Shown here in pieces: positions 48,256-61,159 of a DNA stretch of 64,000 nucleotides. The stretch is from Sipunculus nudus (lineage: Eukaryota > Annelida > Sipuncula > Golfingiida > Sipunculidae). The position numbers and the translations under genes were made by a program. Location: positions 77,266,300-77,330,299 of the forward strand of contig CM049314.1 in assembly GCA_026874595.1 (NCBI GenBank), in the 5' to 3' direction. The notes under the pieces are model-generated. The model made no database searches. It was not told where the DNA came from and was given only the letters and a program-made list of their open reading frames with translations. Each line of letters begins with the position of its first letter. Within the stretch, counting starts at the first letter, position 1.

Positions 48256-50469
48256 AATTCTAATATTTTTATTACAGGTTTTATTAAAACAAGCGTGTCG
48301 ACAAGGTTTAGGGCGGATTACCTCTCCATGGAGCTATGTCCGTGACCTCTAATTATTCAACCTAGTGACCCTAGTTTGATATCCTATGATGGTACTCGCA
48401 CAAAGCTATGTAGAAACAGCATAAACATCAGGTTTTTCATGAAATTTTTATTTTAGAGTTTAAACATCAGTAACTGGAGCTGAGAAATAAAAAAAAATCC
48501 ACTCACCAACCTTGAGACATATGGACTACCTGAAGGCTAATTATAACTAGGTCGTGTATAGGGCAGCAGGTGGCATTACTGAGAACCGTCATTGATATAT
48601 GCACTTTACTGAGATATGACAGGACTGCTTTTATATTTTGCAGTATATCTCGCAGCTAGGATTTTTTTTTTGTAGTTACATAATGTTGCCTTGAATAAAG
48701 TGGTCAACGAATAGAGTCCATAATAGTGTTACCATTTCATCAAGTCCTCCGGGACAGTTTCATTTGACAGGTTCCATTTCAGCCTTAGGCTGATCAAAAT
48801 GTCTTAGGTTTTCTGAGTGGAAATAATTTTACTCGTTCCTGAGTCTTCAGGGGTGATCTTTTAACCTTGAGCTATCCCATAATATTTGCCCTTCGAATTA
48901 CAATTAGGTTTTCTTCTGTCAAACCCTTCATGTAGACATTTTACCTTGGTTGGGTTTGGCTGCCACAGTTGTCATTCTGTTACCGAAAATAACTCATCAT
49001 GGGACATGCAGTCAATCTAAAGTTTCCTCGAGGAACGAAACGCTGTTACCGGCATTTCTGCTGAATTGGAAAAGATGTACACCATCCATTTCTAAAACAA
49101 TATATTAATGCAACGTAATTTAGGGCTTACTTGAGTTGATTCTTTTTCTTCAAGATAATTTATTTACTTCGGACAGATATTTTGACTATACAACTGAAGA
49201 AAATGTCCATGAGTCTCTTTTTCTATCTATATTGAGCGGAGAATATCTAGCCTTAGCTAAAAATGTCCTGAAGTTCAATCAGATATTTTATGAGCTTTCA
49301 GGCGATTTTAACCTTGAAATATAGCCACGTTGATTTTGTTTAATATACACGTGGTTGAACGAGTTTTTGCATTATTTTACCTCATTTATAAAATTGTGAA
49401 CAAAATTCATAAAATTCTTCTTCTTTTAGGGGGTTGCGTAAGTTTCCCTTAAAGAACTGTTTATCGTAAAAAAATATTCTAAACAGATTTCCTATGAATC
49501 ACCAAAGAATAAGAGAACTCTGGGCAGCTTTTAGAAAATATTAACATCATGGTTTGGTCAATAAACTAAGGGCTAAATCTTAAGCATTGGCAAGAAACAA
49601 AGATCGCAGAAAACAAAATGAGTGGCATGCGCCTGATATCCTAGTTCTGACTTTAAAAAATGGACGGATTGGATGTGAACCAAATGGTTTTAATTACTTT
49701 CGGGGAAAAAGCTTCTTTTATTCCATGACGTAGTGGAAGCAGGTCGTGTTAATCTAAGCAAGATTCTAGGAGTCCACGCTCAGTTTTTCGTTTCGAATGT
49801 CAAACAGTAGGCAAACCGACCGTTTGTTTTTTTTAAGCTTTTACCCCGAAACGTCGGGTCCGACTTTTAGTAAGAAGGATTTTGTTTCAGGCAAACAGTT
49901 GTAAAATAACTATCGGTAAAGTAGCTTCTTATATGCCCTGGCCCAGTAGGCTAGTTAATAAAACTCAGAATCGAACTTCATGGGCTAAAACCTAATATTA
50001 TGTTAACATACGACAAACAAATGCTAGCTGTGCTGACCACTTCTAAAATGTAGCTATAATTACGACATAACTGGCTTATTTTCATGACTACTCTAAACCT
50101 CGGGAATAGAATATCGGACTTTTATTTGGTTTCATGATAACAAATCGTTCATGTAATATATTAATGGCCATTTCCATGTAAAAGCCAGTTACGTTATCAA
50201 CAGATGAACGCCCTTTTCTGCTTCATATGTACTAATTATTAGAAGATCGATATTTATATTTATATATATCCTGACACATCCCCTTAAAGAATACAGACAC
50301 TCAATCTTGAAGGAACACATTTGATCATGGTAATTTACAGACCCTTGTTTCAAAGAAAAGGAAAACTTATCTGCAAGCATACCTGAAAGTGCAGAAGATA
50401 GGCGGGGTAGAAACATGAAAAAAATGATGGTTAAATGCCCGGAAAACTTATATTAAGATTATAGGTGAA

Positions 50470-51258
50470 ATAACAAAAAAATTAACCTATTAACACAAAT
50501 GGCCATATTGTGGAAAATGTGACAGAATACAAATATCTTGGTACATTAAATAGACAACAAATTTACTTTTGAAGCTAATATGCATAACATTAATAAAAAG
50601 GGAAATATAAGATTGTTTTCCCTGAGAAACTGTACCAGATGAATGTCGATACAAAAATAATAGAACAGTTTTATATATCTGTGATTAAATCAGTGCTAAC
50701 ATTCTGCGTTACAAGCTGGTTCGGAAATAGCAATGCAGCATCCAAAAACCAACGGGGAATAATTGTTCTTGCAGGGATAAAAATGGGTCTCAAGAATGTA
50801 AAGCTTTTGAATGAACTCTATTGCTGTATGTCACACGAAAAGCACAATCTATCAGGGTTGATTCTACACATGAACTATCTTGTTTAAATGATACCCTGAG
50901 GTCGGGAAAAAGATTCAGGCCTAAACATTGTCACACAGCAAGACAGAAAAAGTTTCATACCTACTAGTTATAGATTGGTAAATGGTACAGAACGCGCTGT
51001 GACGTGAGTGATATAGGAATTTTATATATTTTATATAGTAAAGATCAGGTTACCCTTGTATAATATTTATGAAGTGCTAAACTTCCCACGAAATACTTTA
51101 TAAAATGCCAGTGATGTGCCATAATTGTCTGTAATGTGCTATAATGTCTATACTTGAATCATGTACCTGTAGGTGTATGTCTTTACATGTCCTGTAGATG
51201 TTTGCGAACTGAATTTCCTGTCTTGCATGATTAATAAGGGATCTTATCTTATCTTATA
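50470..51258 (+). mobile_element. 5'-truncated LINE 3' end (non-LTR reverse transcriptase C-terminus)
   Basis: From about 50,492 one frame gives 'ENVTEYKYLGT', then after a frameshift 'FEANMHNINKKGNIRLFSLR', and from 50,639 'IIEQFYISVIKSVLTFCVTS'. Another frameshift leads to 'SGKRFRPKHCHTARQKK' (about 50,900). This order (V-x-x-x-KYLG, K...L..L, S-V-L-x-F, S-G-x-R-F...R...FIP) is the known C-terminal tail of the ORF2 protein of CR1/L2-like LINEs. A short (TCTTA)n tail at 51,241-51,258 is the expected 3' end of such elements. Several frameshifts show that it is dead. Confidence 0.85.
51240..51258 (+). repeat. LINE 3' microsatellite tail
   Basis: Three units of 'ATCTT' end the element in place of a poly-A tail, as seen in CR1- and RTE-type LINEs. 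Confidence 0.75.
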
Positions 51259-52439
51259 GTCATGGTACTTGCCGCAAATAATGGATGATGTTGAATTAGA
51301 AATATGCAACGCTTGTTTAGTTTAAACCGCTATAGATGAAAATAAGATGTGCATTGAACACTTTCAGGTCAAATGAAATTTAGATACTTTCGAGATCTTG
51401 ATTGCCCGAAAAGTAAAAGGATGCCAGCCCCTCTTAATTGGAATACTTGATATCTTCACAACACGAATTCATATACTTATTGTGGATGTTAACGTGTTTG
51501 CGACCTAAAATGCTATAATTCTTGATCTTTTTGCTTTTTACATTTAATCAAATTGTACCACTTAAGGGGAATCATATGTATCAAAATCAATATTTATCTG
51601 GTCACAGTGTCATAACAAAAAGGTACTTATTCCTTAGTAATGTATTTTAATTCGCTCGACACTGTAAGTAAGCTAGATCGATCCTTCGGAGAATATAATT
51701 TTATATTAAATGTCAAGGAAGCAAACTTTTTAAAACATTTTCCTAGGGAGAAATAATATCAGAAGATTATTGTTTCCGTATCAGTTGTCCAATATTCCGT
51801 ATGATAATATTTAAAACCCATTATTACAGACACTCAACCAACATGAACATGCTTCTCATTAGATGTATTTGAACAGTTGTCCTTTTAACGCCATGAATGG
51901 AATACACGGATTCACCCTTTGTTGCGTGTTTCCATTAGCGTTTTTGCTTACTACAAAGAAAAGTCTAGAATCTCTAAAAATTATGACAAGTTCAACATGG
52001 AACCTTTTCAAAACAATAAATTAAATGTATGGCTTCCGGCAAAAGCAGACATTGTTAAGAAAAATTATATGATATTTGAGAAGCTCTTGGCTCCGCTTTT
52101 AATTCAAGGCATGCTTGGTTCACAGAAAAGGCAATGTTTATTTAAATTATTGAATTTTGATGTGACCTCGAACTAAGATTACCTAATGTATCCACGACGA
52201 TGGCAAACCGCTAACGCATATTAACCGGAGACAGTTTAACCGGAGTCCGTTTTAATAAGTTTTATTTTTGGTGCAGCAAGCGTATTCATGTGGACTATAT
52301 TCCTATTCTTGTAAGGCGTAACTGCCTGGGAACCGTATCTGGTAGGTGGTTTTAAATTCTGTAATTCTTGAGTTAATATGTCCTTTGTTGCCTAGCCATT
52401 GCCTTGATTGCGCAAACATACCATCTCTACTTTTCCACT

Positions 52440-53595
52440 TTAAACCAAAGGTAAGCCTGTCTATCACTTGGTATGGGCAGCCTGTTTCCTAGGGCAAGGG
52501 GCAACATTTATCGGGTGACAACTACACACATTCCTGTGTGACTCCCGTCTCTTTACTGAACCAGTGGGATGATTCTGTGCCATTCCACATTCTTGACTGG
52601 CATCCCGTGTATGTGTTTCTGATGATGTTGACCGCTGAGAGGAAAGAGATGCCACGATTCTTCTTGCAGTCTCGATGTCATCCATTTTTGTCCAACGCTT
52701 TGAGCTAGTTTTTGTTCCAATCTTCCAAAATGTTTTCCTCGATCCAATTCTTACCAATCAAGTCAAGTAGTTTCTCAAGGACTACTTACCCACCTCTCTT
52801 CTAGAACTGATTTTATCAATACCTCCTGTCTGCTTAGTAAGCTGAGTAAGACTGTCTTTTCCACCTCTATTGGTATACGTATATTTGTAACAATGTCCAT
52901 ATTTTTGGTTTCACTTTTTATGGGGTGGTAACGCCGTCTAGGTTCTGGCTTATCTCATAGCTCCCGAAAGTGCTTCTTCCAACTGTCTAGTTTTCTTTAT
53001 CTGTCAAGATGGATCTCTTCTTCCTCTTTACTGAGGCGTTTCTTAATGGAATGAGATGTGTTCTTACCAGCTGGAATAGTATCCGTTGGTTGTTCGTCCT
53101 AGTTGTATTCTCTTACTCCTATTTGTGTGTGTCAAACCAATTTTCCTTTTCTTTTTTGAGCTTTTCTTCACTGCAGCATCTATCTTTCTATATGCGACAC
53201 ACAATTCCTGGTTCTGTAACTGTTCTTCTTCAGTCTCAGCACTTATCCGCTCTTTCTTGTTTGGCTTCACTCTACCAAAGGTGGTACATGCAGTTAATAA
53301 TGCTATCTCTGATGCTCTGCCACTATTCCTCCACGGTCCTTCCAATGGTATCACTGCTTTTGTTTTTTGTTGTATTTTATTTGCAGCTCTACCTGATGTT
53401 CCAATCTTTCATCTTGGAGGCGGCAAACCGTCTGGTTATTATATTAGAGCATAACATTCCCACTGTTATGGTTCCTAGTAGTAGTTCATGATAGCTGTTT
53501 ATGTTTGCACCTCGATAGGTTCTGCTGTCTTTAAGGGATTATAACCGTCTCTTATTGATGATCAAATGGTCTATCTGAGGTCTTGTGTTGCTGTG
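52440..53595 (-). mobile_element. degenerate RTE-like LINE remnant
   Basis: On the minus strand, from high to low coordinate: an endonuclease C-terminus with 'QIDHLIINKRR' and 'DSRTYRGANINSYHELLL' (usual family pattern DH..I..R...S..DVR..RGAD..SDH.LV) at about 53,450-53,590; a basic linker (53,064-53,354); then 'IEENILEDWNKN', 'CKKNRGIS', 'YTGCQSRMWNG' and 'ETGVTQECV' at about 52,500-52,790, corresponding to reverse transcriptase motifs 'IP.DW..', 'C.N.RGI.LL' and 'Y.GC..R...NG' through 'TGVRQGC.LSP'. Stops and frameshifts are frequent and the RT segment between 'RGIS' and 'Y.GC' is missing. The SDH catalytic-type histidine motif is altered to SYH. Confidence 0.85.
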
Positions 53596-53599
53596 CTAC

Positions 53600-54400
53600 T
53601 GGTCAAGCTGTATTTGTGGATGGTCTTACCAATGAATCACTAATAGTAAAGTAAGGGTGCTCCTAAGTGTCTAGTGTACATTGTCCATTATTATCTTCTA
53701 AATGAAATAAAAATATTCATTTAATAATACCAGTAGTAGGTTTATGGAACCATTCTTAGTCAAACCTGGCGAAAGCTCTATCATATTTTGTAATTCATGC
53801 ATCAAAACATGATAAAAATAATTAAAACGGGGGACCTGTTTCATGGCGGGTCAATTCCAGTATATGTTAATGGAATATGTATTCAGCAGTATCTTTTGAT
53901 GATGCATGTGTACTAATGAACTCCGACTTGCGACATCCATGTTTTCATGTCAATTATAATATAATATAGTATTAAATATGCCTGAAGTTTAATTATCAGT
54001 TTAACTTGCATATGTCGATAAATCATTGGTGGTGGTATTATATGTTTCAGTGTTGCTACTTCATATGAATCTAATATGCATTTGTCATTGATAAATGACA
54101 TCATATTAGATTTTATCGCTATTTACCAATTCTAGAGGGATACGGATAGTATGAAGATACACTTCATTACAAAAAAGGTAACCTTGAAAACAATCACATT
54201 TTAAGCCGAGAGACCATACACACATATTCCATAAATTGGTAAAAAAGCCGCCATGTTGAAATCAAATATGGCCGACATAAAAATGAAAAACTGGAACTTT
54301 CCTTAGATTTGTCTAAGGATTAAAAAAAACCTTTTTCCCAGCAAAAAAAATCATCTTATATTCAACCTATATTTGGCCTGATAAAAAGAGAAATTCAAAG
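53600..54400. other. non-genic stretch
   Basis: AT-rich spacer between the LINE remnant and duplicated block 54.43 kb. Nothing recognisable. Confidence 0.45.
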
Positions 54401-54429
54401 AGAAAAATTTGCCATGTGTTTACCACGAT

Positions 54430-55015
54430 GCCAGGTCAGTTTTCTTTCTTTTTCGAAACCATACCCTGGTAATAGCCACAAACAGATGTTTCCCTTCGCG
54501 GTTTGAGTGTTTATATTCTTGCAAGGAATGGGTGCGAGCGGATAGATATAAAAAAAAGAAAGAATACTTTAACGCTATACTTAACGATGTCTAGATATAT
54601 CAGAAAGGGCCTTACATAGACAGATGACATAAATGTGTATTTAATAAAATGACCGTAGTTATATAAAAAATGACCGACATGTTACCATGAAGCTAAATAA
54701 AAAATCCGATATTCTATTTCTCGAGCTTTAGAATAATCATCATTTTGTTATCACAGCGACATTTTTAACAAGGTTACAGGGCCATCATTTGTTTGTCGGT
54801 TGTTAACATAATATTAGGTTGAAGCACATGACTTTCAAATCAGAATTACAATACTAAGTCTACTGTATAAGGCCATACAATAAGCTACTTTGCCGATATA
54901 AATTTTCCAACTGTTTACCCACACATAATATTTCTTCTTAAATGTCAGACTTAAAGGTCCGGGATAACTGCTTCAAAGAACAAACGGTCGGTTTACCTAG
55001 CGACTGGAATTTCCT
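54430..55015. repeat. duplicated block, forward copy 1
   Basis: Pairs directly with 63,275-63,890 and, for its distal part, inversely with 49,805-50,020. No coding content is evident. Confidence 0.65.
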
Positions 55016-56099
55016 TTAATCTTTAATCACAGACAAAGACCACTTTACGTTTCCATATGGTACTTTTCTTCATAGTAATAGCCGCATTGAATGGGTTATA
55101 GTGAATATAAATGTATACAGCGTTTGTTATTTTTTACTACTTTAGACATATTTTGATGTAAAGGGAATACTTTTTTGTCGAACAAAATTAAAACCCTTCT
55201 TGAATCTCGAGTGCGTACAGGGTAAGACAACTGCCTGCTTCTAAATTGGAATAAATAATATCTTCACATGGGGAATTTATATATATTTAACATGTATGTT
55301 TAAGTGTTTTTGTTTTGTGGGACAATTGTTTATGACCCAAAATATTATAATACATGATCTAAAAACTCTTGAAATACTTGGGATATTACAAATTGTACAA
55401 ATAGGCTTAATAATTTGATTCAAGACCTACTTTAAGATACAGAGGGCTGTTTGAACATTCGGACCAGTGCTTACGGTCTCAACATTATAGACGCATCCAT
55501 GCTTAATGCACCAGCGAAACGAAAATATAGACAAATCCGTTCATAAATTATGTCGATGGTCTTTTGGATCCGTTGCTTGCTGGCTTTAAATCCTTACGCC
55601 ACTGACTCCAATATACAGAGTATAAGTTACAAACCTGCAATATCTCTTCGTTAAAGAACAAAAAATGTCTTTATGTTCTATTGATAAAAACAAATGAAGA
55701 AAATGGGTGTGCCATTGAGATAATACCGTATTTTATACCATATATAACGTATATATAGTATTTGTGAGTGCATCCAGATCTCATTATGTGGCATGTTTAC
55801 GTTAGATCAAAATTCTACCACTTTATGGGAATGATACTTAAAAAATAATTTTCTTTTGTCTATGATTCAATGTTGACCACTATTTGGCAAGTGAATCTTT
55901 ATTTGATCATACATTCATGACTAGGAGGTACTTATTTTTAGTTACCTTTTTTAGTTTATTTATATTATTCCAAAAACTAAAGGAAGAGCTTTAGTGACCT
56001 CGCAGTGAATAGAATTTTAAATTAATTTTTAAGGCTAGACAATTTAAGATATATTTTTTTCCCAGAGAGATACCATCACAAAATCAAAGTACCATATCA

Positions 56100-57690
56100 T
56101 ATAAGCAATTTTCTAACCTCAGATCCATTATTACAGTCATTTTAATGCCGTAAGAAAACACTTAATGATTTATCTGGTTCTCCTTAACTTTTTTCTTAAG
56201 TTTTATTTATTGAGAACAGTTGTTAATATAACCTCTTCTATTAACACCCGTATTCATTAGTTTGTTTCATTAATAAGGCATGACAATTATGTTTAACATT
56301 ATGACAGTAGGCGACATGGCGAAACGCATGGGAATGCTATCATTTAAAATACTGTACGATTGATTATCAAAATGCTACCTAACAATCTAATATGTTGTGT
56401 ACAGAGTCTAATACGAATGTAAAATATACTACTGAATCTTAATGAAAATTTGTGACCAGGTCACAATGGCGGTGTTTGAGCCTTTAACCCTCTACACCGC
56501 TTTCAAAGACCGTGTACGCCAGCTTATGGGAATCAAAAGTTTCTTATTAAAAGTAACCTGAGATCCAAGTTAATCCTGTTACCCTTACTCAAATGTATAC
56601 TTCTCAAAGGTAAAAAAAAAACAAAACCGAGAGTAAATGGGTGTTTTACTTATCGAATGAACCCTCTAAAGTTTGAAGTAGTTTTAGAACTTACAATTTT
56701 ATTCTAACTATGTAATGTCAAGATAATTTGAACTTGGTGCTAAAAAGAGGAAAATTACTTTACCATAAAAAAAATAATGTTGCCCTTTTCTTGAGCTCCC
56801 TTCAGCAGCAGTGGAACAGTGAAACATTTTTTTTTTCATGGAGTCTTCGAAAATAGAAACATTCTTTCCTATGATTTTCAATTGGCTTACAGGACAGGTA
56901 ACGGATCGTTCAGAAGATGAGATATTGTAAAATAGTTATATCTTAGTGAAACCTGTCCATAAATATTATTTTTCCGGAGACACATCTTACAAAAGTAAAG
57001 TTCTTTCTTCGAGTTTTTTATGTACTGTGTCATGGAAAGTTGGCACCTCGACTTTTATATACTTCTTCAATGATTTTTTCCCTAATTATTCCTATTTTTA
57101 TTAGCAGCAGAGGCTAGAAGAAATCCATTTATAGAATAAAGCTATTTATCTATGCTTTTTATCGTTCTCATTAGCATATAGATGAAAGGTGTGCGATTAC
57201 GTTTAACCAATTAAAAGTTCTTTCTAACAAAACAGAAAAACACTCAAACTTCCTTGTCCTACTTTTTGAAGATTTTAAGGTGCTTCTCTCGCTTTCTCGG
57301 AGCCGGAAGTGAGCGCTTTCATGTACGTTTCAAAACCCTACACCAGGTTTAACCATTTGGCAGAGTTCCCTGCCTATTTAAAGTAATTATCTCTTTAGGC
57401 TTTCAGTGCTTGAAGGCATCGAGATGATCAGTGTCGAATGAGCAGTAATATGAATCGCTTTACGAATAACTGCCTTAGTCTAGATGTTTCAGACAAAGCC
57501 CTGAGGGCGTTTACTTACAATACACCTGACACAACTGACCGTTGTAAATGAATAATAATGAATCTATTTGCGTCTTTAACTGACACATGCATAGACATTT
57601 ATCAGTGCTTCTTCTTTTTTAAGGTAATTCTTAAAAAGTCTAGTACCTTTGTAACCAATGATTCAATATAGTTGTCCTTAAGTCAAAGGC
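56100..57690. other. non-genic stretch
   Basis: AT-rich sequence with no open frame above 60 codons and no recognised element. Confidence 0.5.
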
Positions 57691-57699
57691 CTTTGAATA

Positions 57700-58250
57700 T
57701 TAAGATAAGGTAACAATATTATTGAGTAGTACCATTTTGGCCTTCAGCAGATAAATATGTCTCAAGTTTCTTTAATGGAACTAATTTTACTCTAGATACC
57801 GATGCTTTTCTTTGATATTAAAACCACAGGGTATCAACCGTGTCTTTTCCATTACTTTGGCCCTAGGAATTACAATTTGGTTTCTTCTATCAGCCTTTCC
57901 TGTAGATATTTTACCTTGCCTGAATTTGGACTACCACAATTCAGCTTTCAGAAAATATTAACATCAAGGTTTGATCAATAAGCCACGGTGTTTAAAAACC
58001 TGGCTTTCATCTCTTAAGCACTCATCATAAAGTATGATTGCAGAATACAAAGTGAGTGGGTTCTTCCTGCAGGTGAACCGACCGTTTGTTCTTTCAAGCG
58101 ACTGTCCTAAAAAAGATAGATGAGGTGTCAACCACACGGTTTAAATTTACTTTCCTGAAAGTAGCTTCTTCTATTCCATGATTCAGTAGACGGAGGTATT
58201 GTTAAACCAAACCAGTGTTCAAGGAGTTCACACCCAATCTTTAGTTTACA
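57700..58250. repeat. duplicated block, copy of 48.7-49.8 kb
   Basis: Shares 'GAATTACAATT-GGTTTCTTCT', 'TAGA-ATTTTACCTTG' and 'AGAAAATATTAACATCA' with the 48.9-49.6 kb region. The minus strand in both reads 'AACTGTGG' or 'AATTGTGG' before a donor-like 'CAAG|GTAAAAT'. Confidence 0.6.
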
Positions 58251-58259
58251 GAAGGCAAA

Positions 58260-59690
58260 TAAAACCTAGCCATGTAGCCTGATTACAACGTCTCATTTTA
58301 TTAACTTAATTACTGGCATGACCTACTCACAATTCTTTACTTATCAAAATTGATTTTTAAGTAATTTTGATGAAAATTAATCGTCTATCTTAATAAAATT
58401 ATGGGTATTGCTATTTAGTACATATGTTTGCGTCATCCACTTGGTTATAAAAATTATTGAAAATCTAGGGCACTGTTTGATTCCTCTGGCCTTATTTCAG
58501 TTATTCATAACGGATACATACTTTTTTTTTATCAATATCTGAGCATCTCAACGCCTGAAATTATTCCGGGACAGATAGGCAAAATAGGAAGAGAACCTCC
58601 AAGAATCTCTCAGTTCGTAAGACATACAGTTAAGAACAGACTTCCGGTTTCCGGAAAGCAAAGGATGCATTTAATAAACTTCTCTCATGAATAGTGGTTT
58701 TGTACTGGAATATTAAGATGTATAGTTAAATGTATTAATGATACTGTTTCAGATTTCTGTTATCGGAAAAAGAATGTGTTGAAACGTTTGCGGAAAGCTT
58801 AAACATTCTTTAACACGTTGATTTAAGCCAATTTATGTAATTAGACACATTTCGTCATTCTGTTGTATAACTGTTCTCAAAAATTAAAAAAAAATGCTAA
58901 ATACATTTACTTAATAAATGAAAATGTGCTTGTCTCGTATCCTAATAAAAATACGAATATTTATAAATTCGATATAAAAATTTGATTTAGGTTTTAATCA
59001 TTTTATGCAATACACGGGTCATGTGTGACATTCATGTAGTTCTTTATCAATATAAGTTGCAGGTTACAGTAATAACTATTTGATGACCTCATGACTTTGA
59101 GCCTTAAGCTAAGAGTAACATCTTTATTGGTTATAGACACAATTCCCTCGTGCCGGAGTAAAAAATCTTACCCACTTAGTTACCTTGTCACCTTAAGTTG
59201 ATCTCAACATTCAATGAGATGCCAACTGCCACGTTTTCCGCAAATATCTAGGTAAAATAACCCTAAAAAGTCCAGATGTCTCCAATGCAAAATGGGGACC
59301 TACACACAAACAAAGGGATAATCGACCTTCAGCTTATCCATATATCTTAGGTTTCGCTAGTGGAGATTTATTTTCTCGATCATTGATACTAATGGTTTCC
59401 CCTTATATTAAAACGAGGGGATGCGTTTCTCTGATCATGGGTTTGGCCGTGGAGGCTTTAGTGACAGCTGCATTAATGTGATTTCATCAATCCTTTTTCA
59501 GATATTCTAAGAAAATCTTTTTTTTTATTTCCAGCTTACCTTAAAATAGTATATGCTATTGGCGCCGACATGCAAACGAGGGAATGGCACCAATCAATAA
59601 TGATGCTACCCTTTCTTGATTTTCTAATACACTTTTCCTTAGAAAACTTCAATGAAAAATATAAAGTAATCATATAAAGAATCATACTTT
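58260..59690. other. non-genic stretch
   Basis: No gene or element recognised. It includes a splice-acceptor-like T-tract ending 'TTATTTCCAG' at about 59,534 without a clear exon behind it. Confidence 0.45.
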
Positions 59691-59695
59691 TAAAG

Positions 59696-59957
59696 AAATT
59701 ACTTTGGCTATTGTTGGGTGTGAATACATCGGAAAGGATGATGCATATAGACTGTGGGCTTGTCCTCGAAACCCTCCCAACCCAAACCCACGGGGAATTT
59801 TGGAGACAGGTATTTTTAGAAACCTTGTCCATGGAGCTTTTGAAATCAGGTTGTCTGCAGATTGCCCCATGATGAGTGAAACGGTGAGGGAGTTTTTCAT
59901 TGTGGACCCTATATCCCATTATGTTCCATTTTATGGCACAGTTGATGACAACATAAG
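59696..59957 (+). CDS. candidate exon, hypothetical, unknown family
   Basis: A plus-strand frame is open from 59,669 to 59,961 with varied, protein-like composition. It includes 'IVGCEYIGKDDAYRLWACPR', a Pro/Asn-rich 'NPPNPNPRGI', 'GAFEIRLSADCPMMSETVRE' and 'DPISHYVPFYG'. It ends at a good donor ('ATAAG|GTAAAC', exon end 59,957). The only nearby acceptor is a weak 'TACTTTTAAAG' (59,695). Three spaced cysteines are present; no domain is recognised. An overlapping 147-codon minus-strand frame (59,536-59,979) has poorer composition and is preferred less. It lies 180 bp beyond the 3' end of the opposite-strand orphan pseudogene. It could be an isolated host exon or a transposon fragment. Confidence 0.3.
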
Positions 59958-60132
59958 GTAAACAGAAATACATATACAATTAAATCAAAGAACATCACTG
60001 AAAATTAGTGAGGGGCAGATCTTCTCTTAAAGTAAAACACATTTTATAGGAGCCCACTAATTAGGCCGCTTTCAAAATGGCAGCCAAATATCAATTTTGA
60101 CTTAAAAGGAATCATATTTCACTTGCAGTAAG

Positions 60133-60513
60133 TTACATATATGCAAATAAAAACCTCTGATTACACTTAAACTTAAGTAAGTTACTATTTATACACTTTA
60201 GTCCAGTTCTTCTGCACACAACATCTGTTAAATTATATTGTTCATCATGGCCATCCTCTATGTTCCCAACATCCTCATCCTCTGGCGCATCTACTAATAT
60301 GTCAGTCAGCTCTTGTGGCATTAGATCTCCTTCTGTCCACTTAATCTCAAGCTTGCCATCAACAATATCCCAGCCTTGACCTTGGGGTGGTAGTATGTCT
60401 GGAGTCGCTTGATCTGCTGAGTACACGATCAGTGCTTGGTAGTTTACCCTTTTCACGTGAATCCTCAGGGCATCTCTGCAAGGGGAGAAAAAACTAATAT
60501 CTACTCCATCCAA
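60133..60513 (-). pseudogene. orphan-family fragment: C-terminal region
   Basis: Open 126-codon segment. Conserved features are 'CRDALRIHVKRVNYQALI' (family pattern: P.(K/R)DAL..H..RA.YQ), 'PPQGQGW' (P-S-P--GW) and an acidic linker. It ends in 'DVVCRRTGLKCINSNLLKFK', a reduced version of the C-terminal multi-Cys cluster: only a few cysteines remain. It is one frame away from the core segment, through a frameshift at about 60,520-60,540. Confidence 0.75.
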
Positions 60514-60538
60514 GCTTGAAAGTAGCTCACCTGTTTGT

Positions 60539-61159
60539 TCATCGAACCTCTGATAAATTTGTTTGTCGTAAAGTGTTAATTTCAGTCAGAACTGTTTGTC
60601 TACTATACAGGCGACAGACATAACTCTCTAAAATGTCGTAGGTATTGTCATTGATTTCATGGGATCTCCCAAGGGTAAGGAAGGCATCTAAATATTCTTG
60701 ATGCTTGTCAATGACCACTATATGGGTCGATTTTTTCTTTCTCACGAAGGCACTAGTGGTGTCACAATCACTAAATGAATGTATCGCAGGTATATCGTGA
60801 CATAAGGTACTATCTGCTTCGTCAATTATGCGTTGAATATCTAGGAGACGTCTCTTAGCGGCCTTGCCTGTATCAAACAGCACTCTCTGCTTATCGTTCT
60901 GCATAAAGTACAGCAGCAGGATAAACACACCTGTGTCTGAATATCTCACAATAATTGTAAAACTCTCTTGTGTATGCGAAGCGATGTGGAGACAGTGCAA
61001 GATGATCTTGGTATCGGCTTTTTCTTGGGTAGACGAGAGAGCTTCCACTTGTTCAGTTTCTATGTCTCGACCATTGGAGCTTTGAATAAGGTAGCATTTC
61101 TGCTCACAGACAAAGAAGTTCTGTCTGCCATTGAATTGAGATGCGTACTTACCCTTCTG
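60539..61159 (-). pseudogene. orphan-family fragment: PIN/FEN-like core
   Basis: From the TAG at 61,160 the frame runs through 'QKGKYASQFNGRQNFFVCEQ' and 'IETEQVEALSSTQEKADTKI' to 'VRYSDTGVFILLLYFMQND', 'SFSDCDTTSAFVRKKK' and 'ESYVCRLYSRQ'. In the family the equivalent motifs are STQEEADT, DTDV and G-CDTTS-F. Here the second acidic residue of DTD is Gly, so even a repaired reading frame would lack one presumed catalytic acid. This is the best preserved part of the locus. Confidence 0.8.

Noticed and set aside
53009-53491. 160- and 122-codon plus-strand frames rich in Ser/Leu/Phe
   Set aside because: They are antisense to the minus-strand LINE endonuclease/linker region, whose motifs are recognisable.
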